From positions 1 through 10,350 of the forward strand of contig JADFGH010000044.1 in NCBI GenBank assembly GCA_022567775.1: a DNA stretch of 10,350 bases. Reading direction: 5' to 3'. A program made the translations under genes and the position numbers. Every line of letters begins with the position of its first letter. Positions within the stretch are counted from its first letter, which is position 1. The notes beneath the pieces are model-generated. The model was not told the DNA's origin, did not search any database, and saw only the letters and a program-made list of their open reading frames with translations. Source of the stretch: Pseudomonadota bacterium. Lineage in GTDB: Bacteria; Pseudomonadota; Gammaproteobacteria; Steroidobacterales; Woeseiaceae. Shown here in pieces: positions 1-6,371 of this stretch.

Positions 1-727
1 GGCAGATCTCCGATTGATAGTTGCCAGGAAACTGCCTGCCGATTTTTTTTTCTATGCCATCGACGGCTTTGCCCAGTAAATCGGGGGCGTCATCCTGATG
101 CCACTGAAACTCGCCATTTTCCACGGCAACCCTGATTTGTTTCAGCAGGCTGCCGTCCTTTGTAAATCGCTCAACCGGAAGCGCGTCTGCAACTTCGTTC
201 GCAACGATGACGCCTGAGAAATCGACTGGGAAGTCCGGCAACCACTCCACCCGCGCTGCCAGGTCCGGCACCTCGGTACTCAAATATTCGGACTGCCGCT
301 GCCTGAGGTCCGCTGAAACCTCGAGAATGTAATAGCGATCCGGCAGTGCATTCAGCATCGAAAGCTTCCTGAGTATGGTCGCCGCAAGCACACCGCTGCC
401 GGCGCCCAGTTCAAATATCTGCCCGTCGTCAACCTGTTCCAATATGGCTGCGGCTTGTCTTGCCAGCACCTGGCCGAACAGCGGCGAGATTTCCGGCGCC
501 GTGATGAAATCCCCGTCGCGGCCAAATTTCGTCGTGCCCGACACGTAGTAGCCCAGACCCGGCGCGTAGAGCGCATGCTGCATGAACTCGGCAAAACTGA
601 TACTGCCGCCCGCCTCGTTGATGCGCTGACAGATATGTTCAGCAACGCGGCGGCTGTGAGCCGCGCTTTGTTCATCGGGCGCAGGCAGCTCGAATCCTGT
701 GTGGCGTTCTGGTTGCATTGAATTCAT
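1..727 (-). CDS. SAM-dependent methyltransferase, MidA/NDUFAF7 (COG1565) family, C-terminus off the left edge
   Basis: The minus-strand frame from ATG at 727 stays open to the window edge, giving 242 N-terminal residues; the family is usually near 380-400, so about a third is missing. Seen: the N-terminal family block with ALYAPGLGYY (52-61) and FGRDGDFITAPEISPLFGQ (68-86), SAM-binding motif I FELGAGSG (105-112), YYILEVSADLRQRQ (131-144), and NEVADALP (176-183), matching the family's NE-x-x-DA-x-P motif. Known: the mitochondrial relative NDUFAF7 dimethylates an arginine of complex I subunit NDUFS2; the bacterial substrate is not established. A second in-frame ATG at 718 is possible, but AGAGA just before 727 gives slight support to the first. 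It diverges from the pteridine reductase gene with 58 bp between the starts. Family assignment is firm; function is open. Confidence 0.9.
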   Translation of the reverse strand, partial: MNSMQPERHTGFELPAPDEQSAAHSRRVAEHICQRINEAGGSISFAEFMQHALYAPGLGYYVSGTTKFGRDGDFITAPEISPLFGQVLARQAAAILEQVDDGQIFELGAGSGVLAATILRKLSMLNALPDRYYILEVSADLRQRQSEYLSTEVPDLAARVEWLPDFPVDFSGVIVANEVADALPVERFTKDGSLLKQIRVAVENGEFQWHQDDAPDLLGKAVDGIEKKIGRQFPGNYQSEIC

Positions 728-785
728 ATGTCTCTAACAATGGAGACAATGTATGTCGGCTGACCGCTGAATACTAATTATTAAT
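728..785. promoter_or_regulatory. Divergent intergenic region between the methyltransferase and the SDR gene
   Basis: These 58 bp must hold the start signals of both divergent genes unless their promoters lie within the coding regions. It contains a short inverted repeat, GTCTC (730-734) and GAGAC (743-747), separated by 8 bp, and an A/T-rich end (AATACTAATTATTAAT) directly before the SDR start. No convincing -35/-10 pair was found on either strand, and no Shine-Dalgarno sequence precedes the SDR ATG. The role is inferred from position only. Confidence 0.3.
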
Positions 786-1547
786 ATGCCGCAAGCAAAC
801 CCCGAATCGTTGCATGGCAAATGCGCGCTCATCACCGGTGCCGCGAGGCGTATCGGCGCTGCGATCGCGGAATTGCTGCACCACCACGGGGCGAACGTGG
901 CGATTCACTATCGCAGCTCGGAGGCGCACGCGGCCAAATTGTCTGCCAGGCTCAACCTGCATCGTGCCGGCTCTGCCCGTATTTTCCAAGGTGACCTTGC
1001 CGCCGATGGTGAACCGGCATCGCTGGTCGACGCCGTCCTTGACTGGTCAGGCCGGCTCGACATTCTGATCAACAATGCATCGTCTTTTTATGCAACACCG
1101 CTAGGCACCATAACGGAAGATCAGTGGACAGAGCTTGTTGGCAGCAACCTCAAAGCGCCGCTCTTTCTTTCACAGGCAGCAATGCCACATCTCAGGGCCA
1201 GCCGTGGTGTCATCGTCAATATCATCGACATACATGCGAAGAAGCCGCTTCGGGATCACGCGGTTTACGGAGTGGCGAAAGCGGGCCTCGCGATGCTTAC
1301 CCGCTCCCTGGCCAGGGACCTGGCGCCTGATATCCGCGTCAATGGGGTGGCACCGGGTGCGATCGCATGGCCGGAAAATGATATGACCGACACGATTAAA
1401 GAAAATATCCTCGAGCAGATTCCACTCGGACGCAGCGGAGATCCTGCGGACATCGCAAACTGCGTGCTATTCCTGGTGCGGGACGCGACTTATTCGACAG
1501 GCCAGATCATCGCGATCGATGGTGGCCGCTCACTGGGCTGGGGGTAA
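786..1547 (+). CDS. Pteridine reductase-type short-chain dehydrogenase/reductase (NADPH-dependent)
   Basis: A 253-residue classical SDR. Seen: the cofactor motif TGAARRIG (17-24), the pteridine-reductase form TG-x3-R-x-G; HYRS (41-44) after beta-2, which in PTR1-like enzymes helps select NADPH; NNASSFY (96-102), typical of pteridine reductases; Asn121; Asp148; and the catalytic pair Tyr161/Lys165 in YGVAK. Asp-Tyr-Lys corresponds to the PTR1 active site. Family knowledge: such enzymes reduce dihydropterins, and some reduce dihydrofolate (the FolM role). Inference: it supports tetrahydropterin or folate supply, in keeping with folB and folK on the opposite strand. Start: the ATG is the family-like beginning, but no Shine-Dalgarno precedes it. 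The last codon and TAA lie inside the left arm of the downstream inverted repeat. Orthology to E. coli folM is not clear enough for that symbol. Confidence 0.88.
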   Translation: MPQANPESLHGKCALITGAARRIGAAIAELLHHHGANVAIHYRSSEAHAAKLSARLNLHRAGSARIFQGDLAADGEPASLVDAVLDWSGRLDILINNASSFYATPLGTITEDQWTELVGSNLKAPLFLSQAAMPHLRASRGVIVNIIDIHAKKPLRDHAVYGVAKAGLAMLTRSLARDLAPDIRVNGVAPGAIAWPENDMTDTIKENILEQIPLGRSGDPADIANCVLFLVRDATYSTGQIIAIDGGRSLGWG

Positions 1548-1633
1548 TAGGGGGACAGTGACCTTAATTCGCCATGCGATTACTTGGTAATCAGCGTCTG
1601 TCTCGAATTAAGGTCACTGTCCCCCTATTACCC
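1542..1633. repeat. 92-bp palindromic element with perfect 30-bp inverted arms, between convergent genes
   Basis: The left arm (1542-1571) and right arm (1604-1633) are exact reverse complements over 30 bp. Each contains the core GGGGGACAGTGACCTTAATT on one strand. The 32-bp centre has its own perfect hairpin, GATTAC (1578-1583), loop TTG, GTAATC (1587-1592). The left arm overlaps the last codon and stop of the SDR gene, and the right arm ends 1 bp before the stop codon of folK on the other strand. Inference: it is a dispersed REP/MITE-like element that may also act as a bidirectional terminator or mRNA 3' stabiliser. There is no U-tract, so it is not a standard intrinsic terminator. No transposase is encoded here. 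Confidence 0.85.
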
Positions 1634-1634
1634 T

Positions 1635-2123
1635 TTACAAAACAAGGTCGACGGCCGTTAACGGATGACTGGCAACATCGAATGCCCGCCAGTGATCGCT
1701 GATCAATTTGCCGGTCACCGGGTGACGATAGTGCGGCGCAATTTCGGCCAGTGGCCTGAGCACAAAGCTGTAGCGCAATACATCTTCCCGGGGCAGCCGA
1801 ACTGGCGGTTCATCCAGGACCAGCTGATCGTACAGCAACAGATCGATATCCAGTGTTCGCGATATTAATTTTCCGGACCGGCGGCGGCGCCCTGCTACCT
1901 CGTGGATGAGCTCGAGTTGCGTACACAAGTCATGTGGCGTCAACTCTGTTTCGATGCAGGCAACCGCATTCAGGAAATCGGCACCGTCGAAGCCCAAGGC
2001 CTTGCTGCGATAGACCGCTGAAATTTTTTGCAGGGAAAATCGGCTACGCAATTCCCGGGAAGCCAGCCGCAGGTAGTGCCCGGCATCGAGATTGCTGCCG
2101 AGACCGAGATAGGCAATGGGCAT
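1635..2123 (-). CDS. folK: 2-amino-4-hydroxy-6-hydroxymethyldihydropteridine pyrophosphokinase (HPPK)
   Basis: FolK transfers pyrophosphate from ATP to 6-hydroxymethyl-7,8-dihydropterin, the product of FolB, in cytoplasmic folate synthesis. The 162 residues are normal length. Seen: YLGLGSNL (5-12), YRSKALGF...DFLNAV (38-54) in the pterin-binding region, the basic stretch GRRRR (78-82), and SRTLDIDLLLYD (88-99), the HPPK signature with Mg-binding Asp92 and Asp94; LPREDVLRYSFVLRPLAEIAP follows as in the family. The signature has Ser where many homologues have Gly-Pro before the Arg. It is last in the tsaD-folB-folK run: its ATG overlaps the folB stop by one base (TAATG), so translation is probably coupled, and no separate Shine-Dalgarno is evident. 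Its stop lies against the 92-bp inverted repeat. Confidence 0.95.
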   Translation of the reverse strand: MPIAYLGLGSNLDAGHYLRLASRELRSRFSLQKISAVYRSKALGFDGADFLNAVACIETELTPHDLCTQLELIHEVAGRRRRSGKLISRTLDIDLLLYDQLVLDEPPVRLPREDVLRYSFVLRPLAEIAPHYRHPVTGKLISDHWRAFDVASHPLTAVDLVL

Positions 2124-2506
2124 TACGCTTGTGCCCGGTAAATCAGAACACCGACATCCTTCGCACCGCGAATCGCACGGGGCTTACTGACGCGTACCCG
2201 GATCCAGGGAATCCCGAACTCCTGCAGAACAAGCTCGGCGATTTTTTCGGCCATTGTTTCGACCAGCCGGAAGTCTGAATCGGCGACAAACTGCTGCACC
2301 CGTTTTGCAACCGCTTTGTAGTTCAGCGTGTCATCAATGCTATCCGTTGCCGCTGCTCGTCGAATGTCGGCGCCCATTTCGAGATCGATGCTGACCGTCT
2401 GACGGATTTTTCGTTCCCAGTCCCCGATGCCGACGATCGTCTCGACTTCGAGTTCGTGAAGAAAAATAGTGTCGCTTGCCTGTTGCGTATCCATGTTCAA
2501 TCTCAT
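2123..2506 (-). CDS. folB: Dihydroneopterin aldolase
   Basis: FolB cleaves 7,8-dihydroneopterin to 6-hydroxymethyl-7,8-dihydropterin and glycolaldehyde, immediately before FolK. 127 residues. Seen: [19 protein letters not shown] (14-32), Tyr63 in DTLNYKAV, Glu83 in [14 protein letters not shown], and Lys108 in VRVSKPRA. These align with E. coli Tyr53, Glu73 and Lys98 at a constant offset of 10. The C-terminal block KDVGVLIYR is also typical. The start at 2506 overlaps the tsaD stop as ATGA (4 nt), which favours coupling. A second in-frame ATG at 2494 would give a length closer to E. coli FolB, so the first four residues are uncertain. plsY, which sits between tsaD and folB in many gammaproteobacteria, is absent here. 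Confidence 0.95.
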   Translation of the reverse strand: MRLNMDTQQASDTIFLHELEVETIVGIGDWERKIRQTVSIDLEMGADIRRAAATDSIDDTLNYKAVAKRVQQFVADSDFRLVETMAEKIAELVLQEFGIPWIRVRVSKPRAIRGAKDVGVLIYRAQA

Positions 2507-3516
2507 TCACTTTGCGGCGGCGTGAGTGAGTCGAGTGACCAGCGCGCCATCGCCTGAATGGTAGCGGGTTTTCGCGCGTCAGCGAGTCGCAGCGCTCCGG
2601 CAACGGCGATCATCGCGCCATTATCGGTGCAATACTCCAGGCGCGGGTAGAAAACTCTGCCCTCGAACTGCGCGGCCAGCTCTTCCCGCAGCAGCGTATT
2701 GGCGCCAACTCCACCAGCCACGACAATGCGCTCCGCCCGCTCGTATTTAGCAGCCTTAAGCGTGCGTCCGACCAGCGTATCCACTGCCGCCCGTTGAAAG
2801 GATGCGGCAATATCCGCCCGCACGGCATCAAGATTCCGCTGCGATTCGGCTTCGCGAACCTGCAACATCACCGCGGTCTTCAGGCCACTGAAACTGAAAT
2901 CAAAACCGTCCCGGTGCAGCATTGGCCGCGGCAGCTTACAGGCCTCATCGTTGCCTTGCGTTGCCAGCGCCGCCAATGCGGGTCCGCCGGGATAGGGCAG
3001 GCCGAGTAGCTTCGCGGTCTTGTCGAATGCCTCGCCAACCGCATCGTCGAGCGTGCTGCCAAGCACCCGGTAATCGCCAAGCGTCTGCACCCAGACAAGC
3101 AGCGTATGCCCGCCCGAAACCAGTAGCGCGAGGAACGGAAATGCCGGGGCATCGTCCTCGAGCATCGGTGCCAGCAGGTGTCCCTCCATGTGATGTATCG
3201 GAATAACCGGACGATTCCAGGCAAGCCCGAGTCCGCAGGCCAGGCCGCCGCCGACCATCAGCGCGCCAACCAGTCCGGGGCCGGCCGTGTAGGCAATGGC
3301 GTCCGGACGTTCGATACCTGCCTCGTCAAGCACTCCCTGAATGAGCGGCAGCAGCGCCCGGATATGATCCCGGGATGCGATCTCCGGCACCACCCCGCCG
3401 TATACCGCATGCAGATCAACCTGGCTATGCAGGGCCTGCCCGATAAGGCCCCGTTCGGTATCGAAAAGCGCCACCCCGGTCTCATCGCAACTCGTTTCCA
3501 GTCCCAGTACCAGCAT
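2503..3516 (-). CDS. tsaD: tRNA N6-adenosine threonylcarbamoyltransferase (TsaD/Gcp/YgjD)
   Basis: TsaD, with TsaB and TsaE, transfers the threonylcarbamoyl group made by TsaC to A37 of tRNAs reading ANN codons (t6A). The 337 residues equal the E. coli length. Seen: [11 protein letters not shown] (4-14), the ASKHA phosphate-binding start; [10 protein letters not shown] (42-51); [10 protein letters not shown] (77-86); the metal-binding HMEGH motif, His109 and His113; [50 protein letters not shown]; and CTDNGAMIA near the C-terminus with the conserved metal-site Asp. It is first in a minus-strand run with folB and folK and diverges from rpsU. No clear Shine-Dalgarno precedes the ATG. A TATGAT hexamer (3531-3526, minus) could be a -10 box with a very short leader; TTGACG (3557-3552, minus) is 20 bp further up, too far for a standard spacer. 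Confidence 0.98.
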   Translation of the reverse strand: MLVLGLETSCDETGVALFDTERGLIGQALHSQVDLHAVYGGVVPEIASRDHIRALLPLIQGVLDEAGIERPDAIAYTAGPGLVGALMVGGGLACGLGLAWNRPVIPIHHMEGHLLAPMLEDDAPAFPFLALLVSGGHTLLVWVQTLGDYRVLGSTLDDAVGEAFDKTAKLLGLPYPGGPALAALATQGNDEACKLPRPMLHRDGFDFSFSGLKTAVMLQVREAESQRNLDAVRADIAASFQRAAVDTLVGRTLKAAKYERAERIVVAGGVGANTLLREELAAQFEGRVFYPRLEYCTDNGAMIAVAGALRLADARKPATIQAMARWSLDSLTPPQSE

Positions 3517-3561
3517 AGGCGGCGCATCATACCGCAGGGGCTATGCTTTACCGTCAAAAAT

Positions 3562-3588
3562 AGCGGTTTTTGCTTTGCAAAATCCGCT
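3562..3588. promoter_or_regulatory. 27-bp near-perfect palindrome over the rpsU -35 region (operator candidate)
   Basis: The left arm AGCGGTTTTTGC (3562-3573) and right arm GCAAAATCCGCT (3577-3588) are inverted copies with one mismatch in 12, around a 3-bp centre TTT. It covers the -35 hexamer of the proposed rpsU promoter and sits in the tsaD/rpsU divergent gap. A TTTGCAAA palindrome (3574-3581) is nested off-centre. It does not match the LexA consensus. Binding by a repressor or activator is inference. Confidence 0.5.
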
Positions 3589-3603
3589 TTCTGCCGATAT
3601 CAT
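3575..3603 (+). promoter_or_regulatory. Sigma70-type promoter for the rpsU-yqeY-dnaG-rpoD operon
   Basis: TTGCAA (3575-3580) and TATCAT (3598-3603) are separated by exactly 17 bp. They match the -35 and -10 consensus at 4/6 and 5/6 positions. Transcription would start near 3610, giving a leader of about 55 nt that contains a nested hairpin. This is the best promoter-like pair upstream of rpsU; E. coli drives the equivalent operon from tandem promoters, so others may exist. Confidence 0.55.
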
Positions 3604-3608
3604 GTGTA

Positions 3609-3649
3609 GTTCAGTCCCGGCCTTGTGCCGGGTTTCTTTGTATCTGAAC
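3609..3649 (+). promoter_or_regulatory. Nested hairpin in the rpsU 5' leader, attenuator-like
   Basis: The inner stem CCCGGC (3616-3621) and GCCGGG (3627-3632) has a 5-nt loop CTTGT and is followed at once by TTTCTTTG, which resembles an intrinsic terminator with an imperfect U-tract. An outer stem GTTCAG (3609-3614) and CTGAAC (3644-3649) encloses it. The structure would begin at about the predicted transcription start and end 17 nt before the rpsU ATG. Possible roles are attenuation, bS21 autoregulation or 5' stabilisation; none is shown by sequence alone. Confidence 0.5.
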
Positions 3650-3666
3650 CAAAGACAGTAATTCGT

Positions 3667-3882
3667 ATGCCGAGTGTCCGCATTAAGGAAAATGAGTATT
3701 TTGACGCTGCCCTGCGTCGCTTCAAGCGCGCCTGTGAAAAGGCCGGTGTCCTGACTGAACTTCGCCGTCGCGAGTTTTACGAGAAGCCAACCCAGGAACG
3801 CAAGCGCAAGAAAGCCGCAGCGGTCAAGCGCCATCTGAAGCGCATATCCCGGGAAGTATCCCGGCGCAAACGCCTTTACTGA
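3667..3882 (+). CDS. rpsU: 30S ribosomal protein bS21
   Basis: bS21 is a small, very basic protein of the 30S platform near the 16S 3' end that aids initiation on natural mRNAs. The 71 residues are the standard gammaproteobacterial length: [20 protein letters not shown] at the start, [19 protein letters not shown] in the middle, and a basic tail ending RRKRLY. The frame is open back to a GTG at 3625, but the family N-terminus fixes the start at the ATG at 3667. No clear Shine-Dalgarno precedes it: the bases before the ATG are GACAGTAATTCGT. That is notable because bS21 acts at the anti-Shine-Dalgarno region. It is the first gene of the operon, followed by yqeY after 24 bp. Confidence 0.98.
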   Translation: MPSVRIKENEYFDAALRRFKRACEKAGVLTELRRREFYEKPTQERKRKKAAAVKRHLKRISREVSRRKRLY

Positions 3883-3906
3883 TCCCAGGCGCCGACCCGC
3901 CCGTCC

Positions 3907-4356
3907 ATGACACTCAAGGGCCAGATCCACGACGACATGAAAACCGCCATGAAGGCCGGCGACAAAGACCGGCTCAAGGTGGTGCGTCTCATGCTTGCCG
4001 CAATCCAGCAGATCGAAGTCGACCAACGGACAGAGCTTAATGATACTGCCGTCCTCGGCGTGCTTAACAAGATGGTCAAGCAACGCCGCGACTCCATTAG
4101 CCAGTTTCGGGACGGCAACCGGGATGACCTCGCAGACATCGAACTCGGCGAGATCGACATTATCGAAAATTACCTGCCCGAGCAGATGTCCGATGATGAA
4201 CTGGACGCGATGATCGAAAAAGCAATTTCCGCAACCGGCGCAGCAAGCATCCGCGACATGGGCAAGGTTATGGGAGCGCTAAAAGAAAAAGCCGAGGGCC
4301 GCGCCGACATGGCTGCGGTCGGCGCGAAGGTAAAGTCGATCCTGGGTCAGAATTAG
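3907..4356 (+). CDS. yqeY: GatB/YqeY domain protein
   Basis: A 149-residue cytoplasmic protein, normal length for stand-alone YqeY. Seen: an N-terminal helical half MTLKGQIHDDMKTAMKAGDK (1-20) with RLKVVRLMLAAI after it, KMVKQRRDSISQF, and ENYLPEQMSDDELD leading into the C-terminal half with RDMGKVMGALKEKAEGRADM. This matches the tRNA-binding-like tail domain of the GatB subunit of Asp/Glu-tRNA amidotransferase, but no catalytic domain is present. The function of free YqeY is not established; a tRNA- or translation-linked role is inferred from its homology and its place between rpsU and dnaG. No Shine-Dalgarno is evident, so it may depend on coupling with rpsU 24 bp upstream. The next 178 bp before dnaG hold no gene of normal size. 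Confidence 0.93.
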   Translation: MTLKGQIHDDMKTAMKAGDKDRLKVVRLMLAAIQQIEVDQRTELNDTAVLGVLNKMVKQRRDSISQFRDGNRDDLADIELGEIDIIENYLPEQMSDDELDAMIEKAISATGAASIRDMGKVMGALKEKAEGRADMAAVGAKVKSILGQN

Positions 4357-4397
4357 TTCCGGGTACCGGCAAGTGTCCTGCCGTTTGGCTATGCTTA

Positions 4398-4466
4398 GGG
4401 GGTTCAGAGTCCCGCTGGTCAGGACGACAGCAAAACATGATCCTCGGGCTGACCCCCGAAAGCCCG
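4398..4466 (+). promoter_or_regulatory. Possible structured leader upstream of dnaG with competing stems
   Basis: GGGGGTTCAG (4398-4407) can pair with CTGACCCCC (4449-4457), 9 bp with one bulged base, enclosing a GTCC (4409-4412)/GGAC (4422-4425) hairpin. The 3' side overlaps another hairpin, CGGGCT (4445-4450)/AGCCCG (4461-4466), so the two cannot form together. A weak hairpin CGGCA (4367-4371)/TGCCG (4379-4383) followed by TTT lies just before. In E. coli a terminator and RNA processing occur in the matching intergenic space; a similar role is inference. It matches no riboswitch class known to me. Confidence 0.35.
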
Positions 4467-4534
4467 GATATCCGTTAAACATATTATGAGCAACCTACCT
4501 TGTACTCGCGGGTCGCTTGAATCCGAGTAGTGGC

Positions 4535-6301
4535 ATGAGCGGACTGATACCACAGCATTTCATTGACGATCTGATCACGAGAGCCGATATCGTCGAGGTG
4601 CTCGGCCGCCGCATACCGCTCAAGAAAGCTGGCCGTGAATTCAAAGCCTGCTGCCCGTTTCACGACGAGAAAACCCCGTCGTTCACCGTTAGCCCGGCGA
4701 AGGGCTTCTACCACTGTTTCGGCTGTGGCGCGCACGGCACCGCACTCGGCTTCCTGATGGAATACGACCACATGGAATTCGTCGAGGCGGTCGAGAGCCT
4801 GGCCGGGATGATGGGCATCGAGGTGCCGCGCGAGGACAGTCAGCGGCCGGCACGTCGCTACGACGAATTGTTCGAGTTGATGCAGAAAGTGGAGCAGCAT
4901 TACCAACAAGAGTTACGCAAGCATCAGCCTGCTGCCGACTACCTGAGGGCAAGAGGCATCGATGGCGCCACAGCGAAGCGCTTCGGCATCGGTTACGCCC
5001 CATCCGGCTGGAGCCATCTGCTCGATAAATTCGGCACGTCCACAGAGGCCAGCGATCGGCTGCTGGCAGTTGGCTTGATTATTCGCAAAGACAACGGCAA
5101 GCACTACGATCGCTTTCGCGGGCGCATCATGTTTCCGATCCGGGATTCCCGCGGCCGTTGCATCGGTTTCGGTGGCCGGGTCATGGGTCAGGAAGAGCCC
5201 AAGTACCTGAACTCTCCTGAAACCGTGCTGTTTCATAAAGGCCGTGAGCTTTACGGACTGTACGAGGCACGCCAGGCAATCAGAAACATTGAGCGGCTGG
5301 TCGTTGTCGAGGGATACATGGATGTCATCGGACTGGCCCGGCACGGCATCGACTTCGCGGCCGCGACCCTGGGTACCGCAACCACTGATGAGCATCTCAA
5401 TCGCCTGTTCCGACTCTCGGACGAAGTGCATTTCTGTTTCGACGGCGATCGCGCTGGCCGTGCAGCAGCCTGGCGCGCGCTGGAAACAGCATTGCCGCAG
5501 ATTCGCGAGGGTCGCCAGGTCCGGTTTGTGTTCCTGCCGGAAGGCCAGGATCCCGATTCCTATGTGCAAAACGATGGCGCTGATGGATTCGAAAAGGCCT
5601 TGGACCAGTCGCTGGCGCTGTCTGATTACCTCGTGGAGGAACTCGCCAGCCAGGTCGACATGAAATCGCTCGATGGCAGGGCCCGCCTCGCGGAACTGGC
5701 CAGACCACTGGTCAACAGGATTCCCCCGGGCGTGTACAAAGCACTGCTGATTGAGCGACTGGCCGAATCGGTAGGCCTGGCAGCCCCCAAACTGGAGGCG
5801 ATCCTGGCAGAAAACCCCTCAAAACCGACGCTGGGCGCAGGTCGTGGGGGTCTCGGCGGACTGAGACAAAAGTCGAAGCCCTCTGCCGGCAAACCCTCTA
5901 TAGTAAGGCGCGCCATTTCGCTGTTGCTGAACAATCCCGACGCCGCGGGCAAGCTCGACATTGAGCAACTGGCCGGCGTCAGCAAGCCCGGTACTGAATT
6001 ATTGCGCGACCTTATTGAAACTGTGCAATCCGAACCCAACATGACTACAGCCAGGCTCCTTGAGCGCTGGCGAACGCATGAGGAAGGCCGCCACCTGGGC
6101 AAACTGGCCGCGGTAGAGCTGCCGGTATCCGAAGACTTCGATGCCGCCGCCGAACTCGAACAGTGCATCGCCCAGCTCAAGTTGGCAGGAAAACGGGAGC
6201 GCGTCGATTTTCTTATTGAAAAAGAAAGACTTAGAGTGCTCTCGGACGCCGAGCGCAATGAGCTGCGGGAGCTCGGGCAGGGGTCCGCGACCGGCGGATA
6301 A
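4535..6301 (+). CDS. dnaG: DNA primase
   Basis: DnaG makes RNA primers for replication with the DnaB helicase. 588 residues from the ATG at 4535. Seen: CHC2 zinc-binding domain with Cys40, His43, Cys61 and Cys64 (CCPFH and HCFGCG); the RNA polymerase core; TOPRIM motifs VEGYMD with Glu259 and DGDRAGR with Asp303 and Asp305, all metal-binding residues; and a C-terminal helicase-binding domain from about residue 435. The frame extends to a TTG at 4517, but MSGLIPQHFIDDL matches the usual primase start (MAGLIPQSFIDDL in Pseudomonas), so 4535 is chosen. Only a poor Shine-Dalgarno (GAGTAG) precedes it. It lies 178 bp after yqeY and 70 bp before rpoD; low translation of dnaG is a known trait of this operon. 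Confidence 0.98.
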   Translation: MSGLIPQHFIDDLITRADIVEVLGRRIPLKKAGREFKACCPFHDEKTPSFTVSPAKGFYHCFGCGAHGTALGFLMEYDHMEFVEAVESLAGMMGIEVPREDSQRPARRYDELFELMQKVEQHYQQELRKHQPAADYLRARGIDGATAKRFGIGYAPSGWSHLLDKFGTSTEASDRLLAVGLIIRKDNGKHYDRFRGRIMFPIRDSRGRCIGFGGRVMGQEEPKYLNSPETVLFHKGRELYGLYEARQAIRNIERLVVVEGYMDVIGLARHGIDFAAATLGTATTDEHLNRLFRLSDEVHFCFDGDRAGRAAAWRALETALPQIREGRQVRFVFLPEGQDPDSYVQNDGADGFEKALDQSLALSDYLVEELASQVDMKSLDGRARLAELARPLVNRIPPGVYKALLIERLAESVGLAAPKLEAILAENPSKPTLGAGRGGLGGLRQKSKPSAGKPSIVRRAISLLLNNPDAAGKLDIEQLAGVSKPGTELLRDLIETVQSEPNMTTARLLERWRTHEEGRHLGKLAAVELPVSEDFDAAAELEQCIAQLKLAGKRERVDFLIEKERLRVLSDAERNELRELGQGSATGG

Positions 6302-6327
6302 ATAGTGAATGAAAACGGTCTGATAAG

Positions 6328-6333
6328 TATAAT
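6328..6333 (+). promoter_or_regulatory. Possible internal promoter -10 box before rpoD
   Basis: A perfect TATAAT lies in the short dnaG-rpoD gap, 38 bp before the rpoD start. Upstream at a 17-bp spacer is GTGAAT, only 3/6 to the -35 consensus, and there is no extended -10 TG. E. coli has extra rpoD promoters, but within dnaG. A rpoD-specific transcript starting near 6340 is possible. Confidence 0.35.
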
Positions 6334-6371
6334 CGCTCGTTTGCATTTTTTTGAGTAGAGGATAGTTTGTC

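Noticed and set aside
3625..3666. In-frame extension of rpsU to a GTG at 3625
   Set aside because: The bS21 family begins at the ATG at 3667, and the GTG lies within the leader hairpin.
3517..3666. LexA (SOS) box as upstream of E. coli rpsU
   Set aside because: No CTGT-N8-ACAG pattern was seen in the region.
3541..4083. 180-codon minus-strand frame over rpsU and yqeY
   Set aside because: It lies antisense to two clearly conserved genes and has no recognisable domain; a shadow frame.
4398..4470. tRNA- or riboswitch-like gene suggested by a GGTTCAGAGTCC stretch
   Set aside because: No acceptor stem, D-arm or anticodon arm can be built around it, and no known riboswitch core is present.
4517..4534. 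TTG start for dnaG six codons upstream
   Set aside because: Primase homologues begin M-x-GLIPQ, which is the ATG at 4535.
6015..6040. Sigma32-like promoter in dnaG (TTGAAA, 14 bp, CCCAAC), where E. coli has its rpoD heat-shock promoter
   Set aside because: The -10 part only partly fits CCCCAT and the bases are also explained by conserved dnaG coding; too weak to call.
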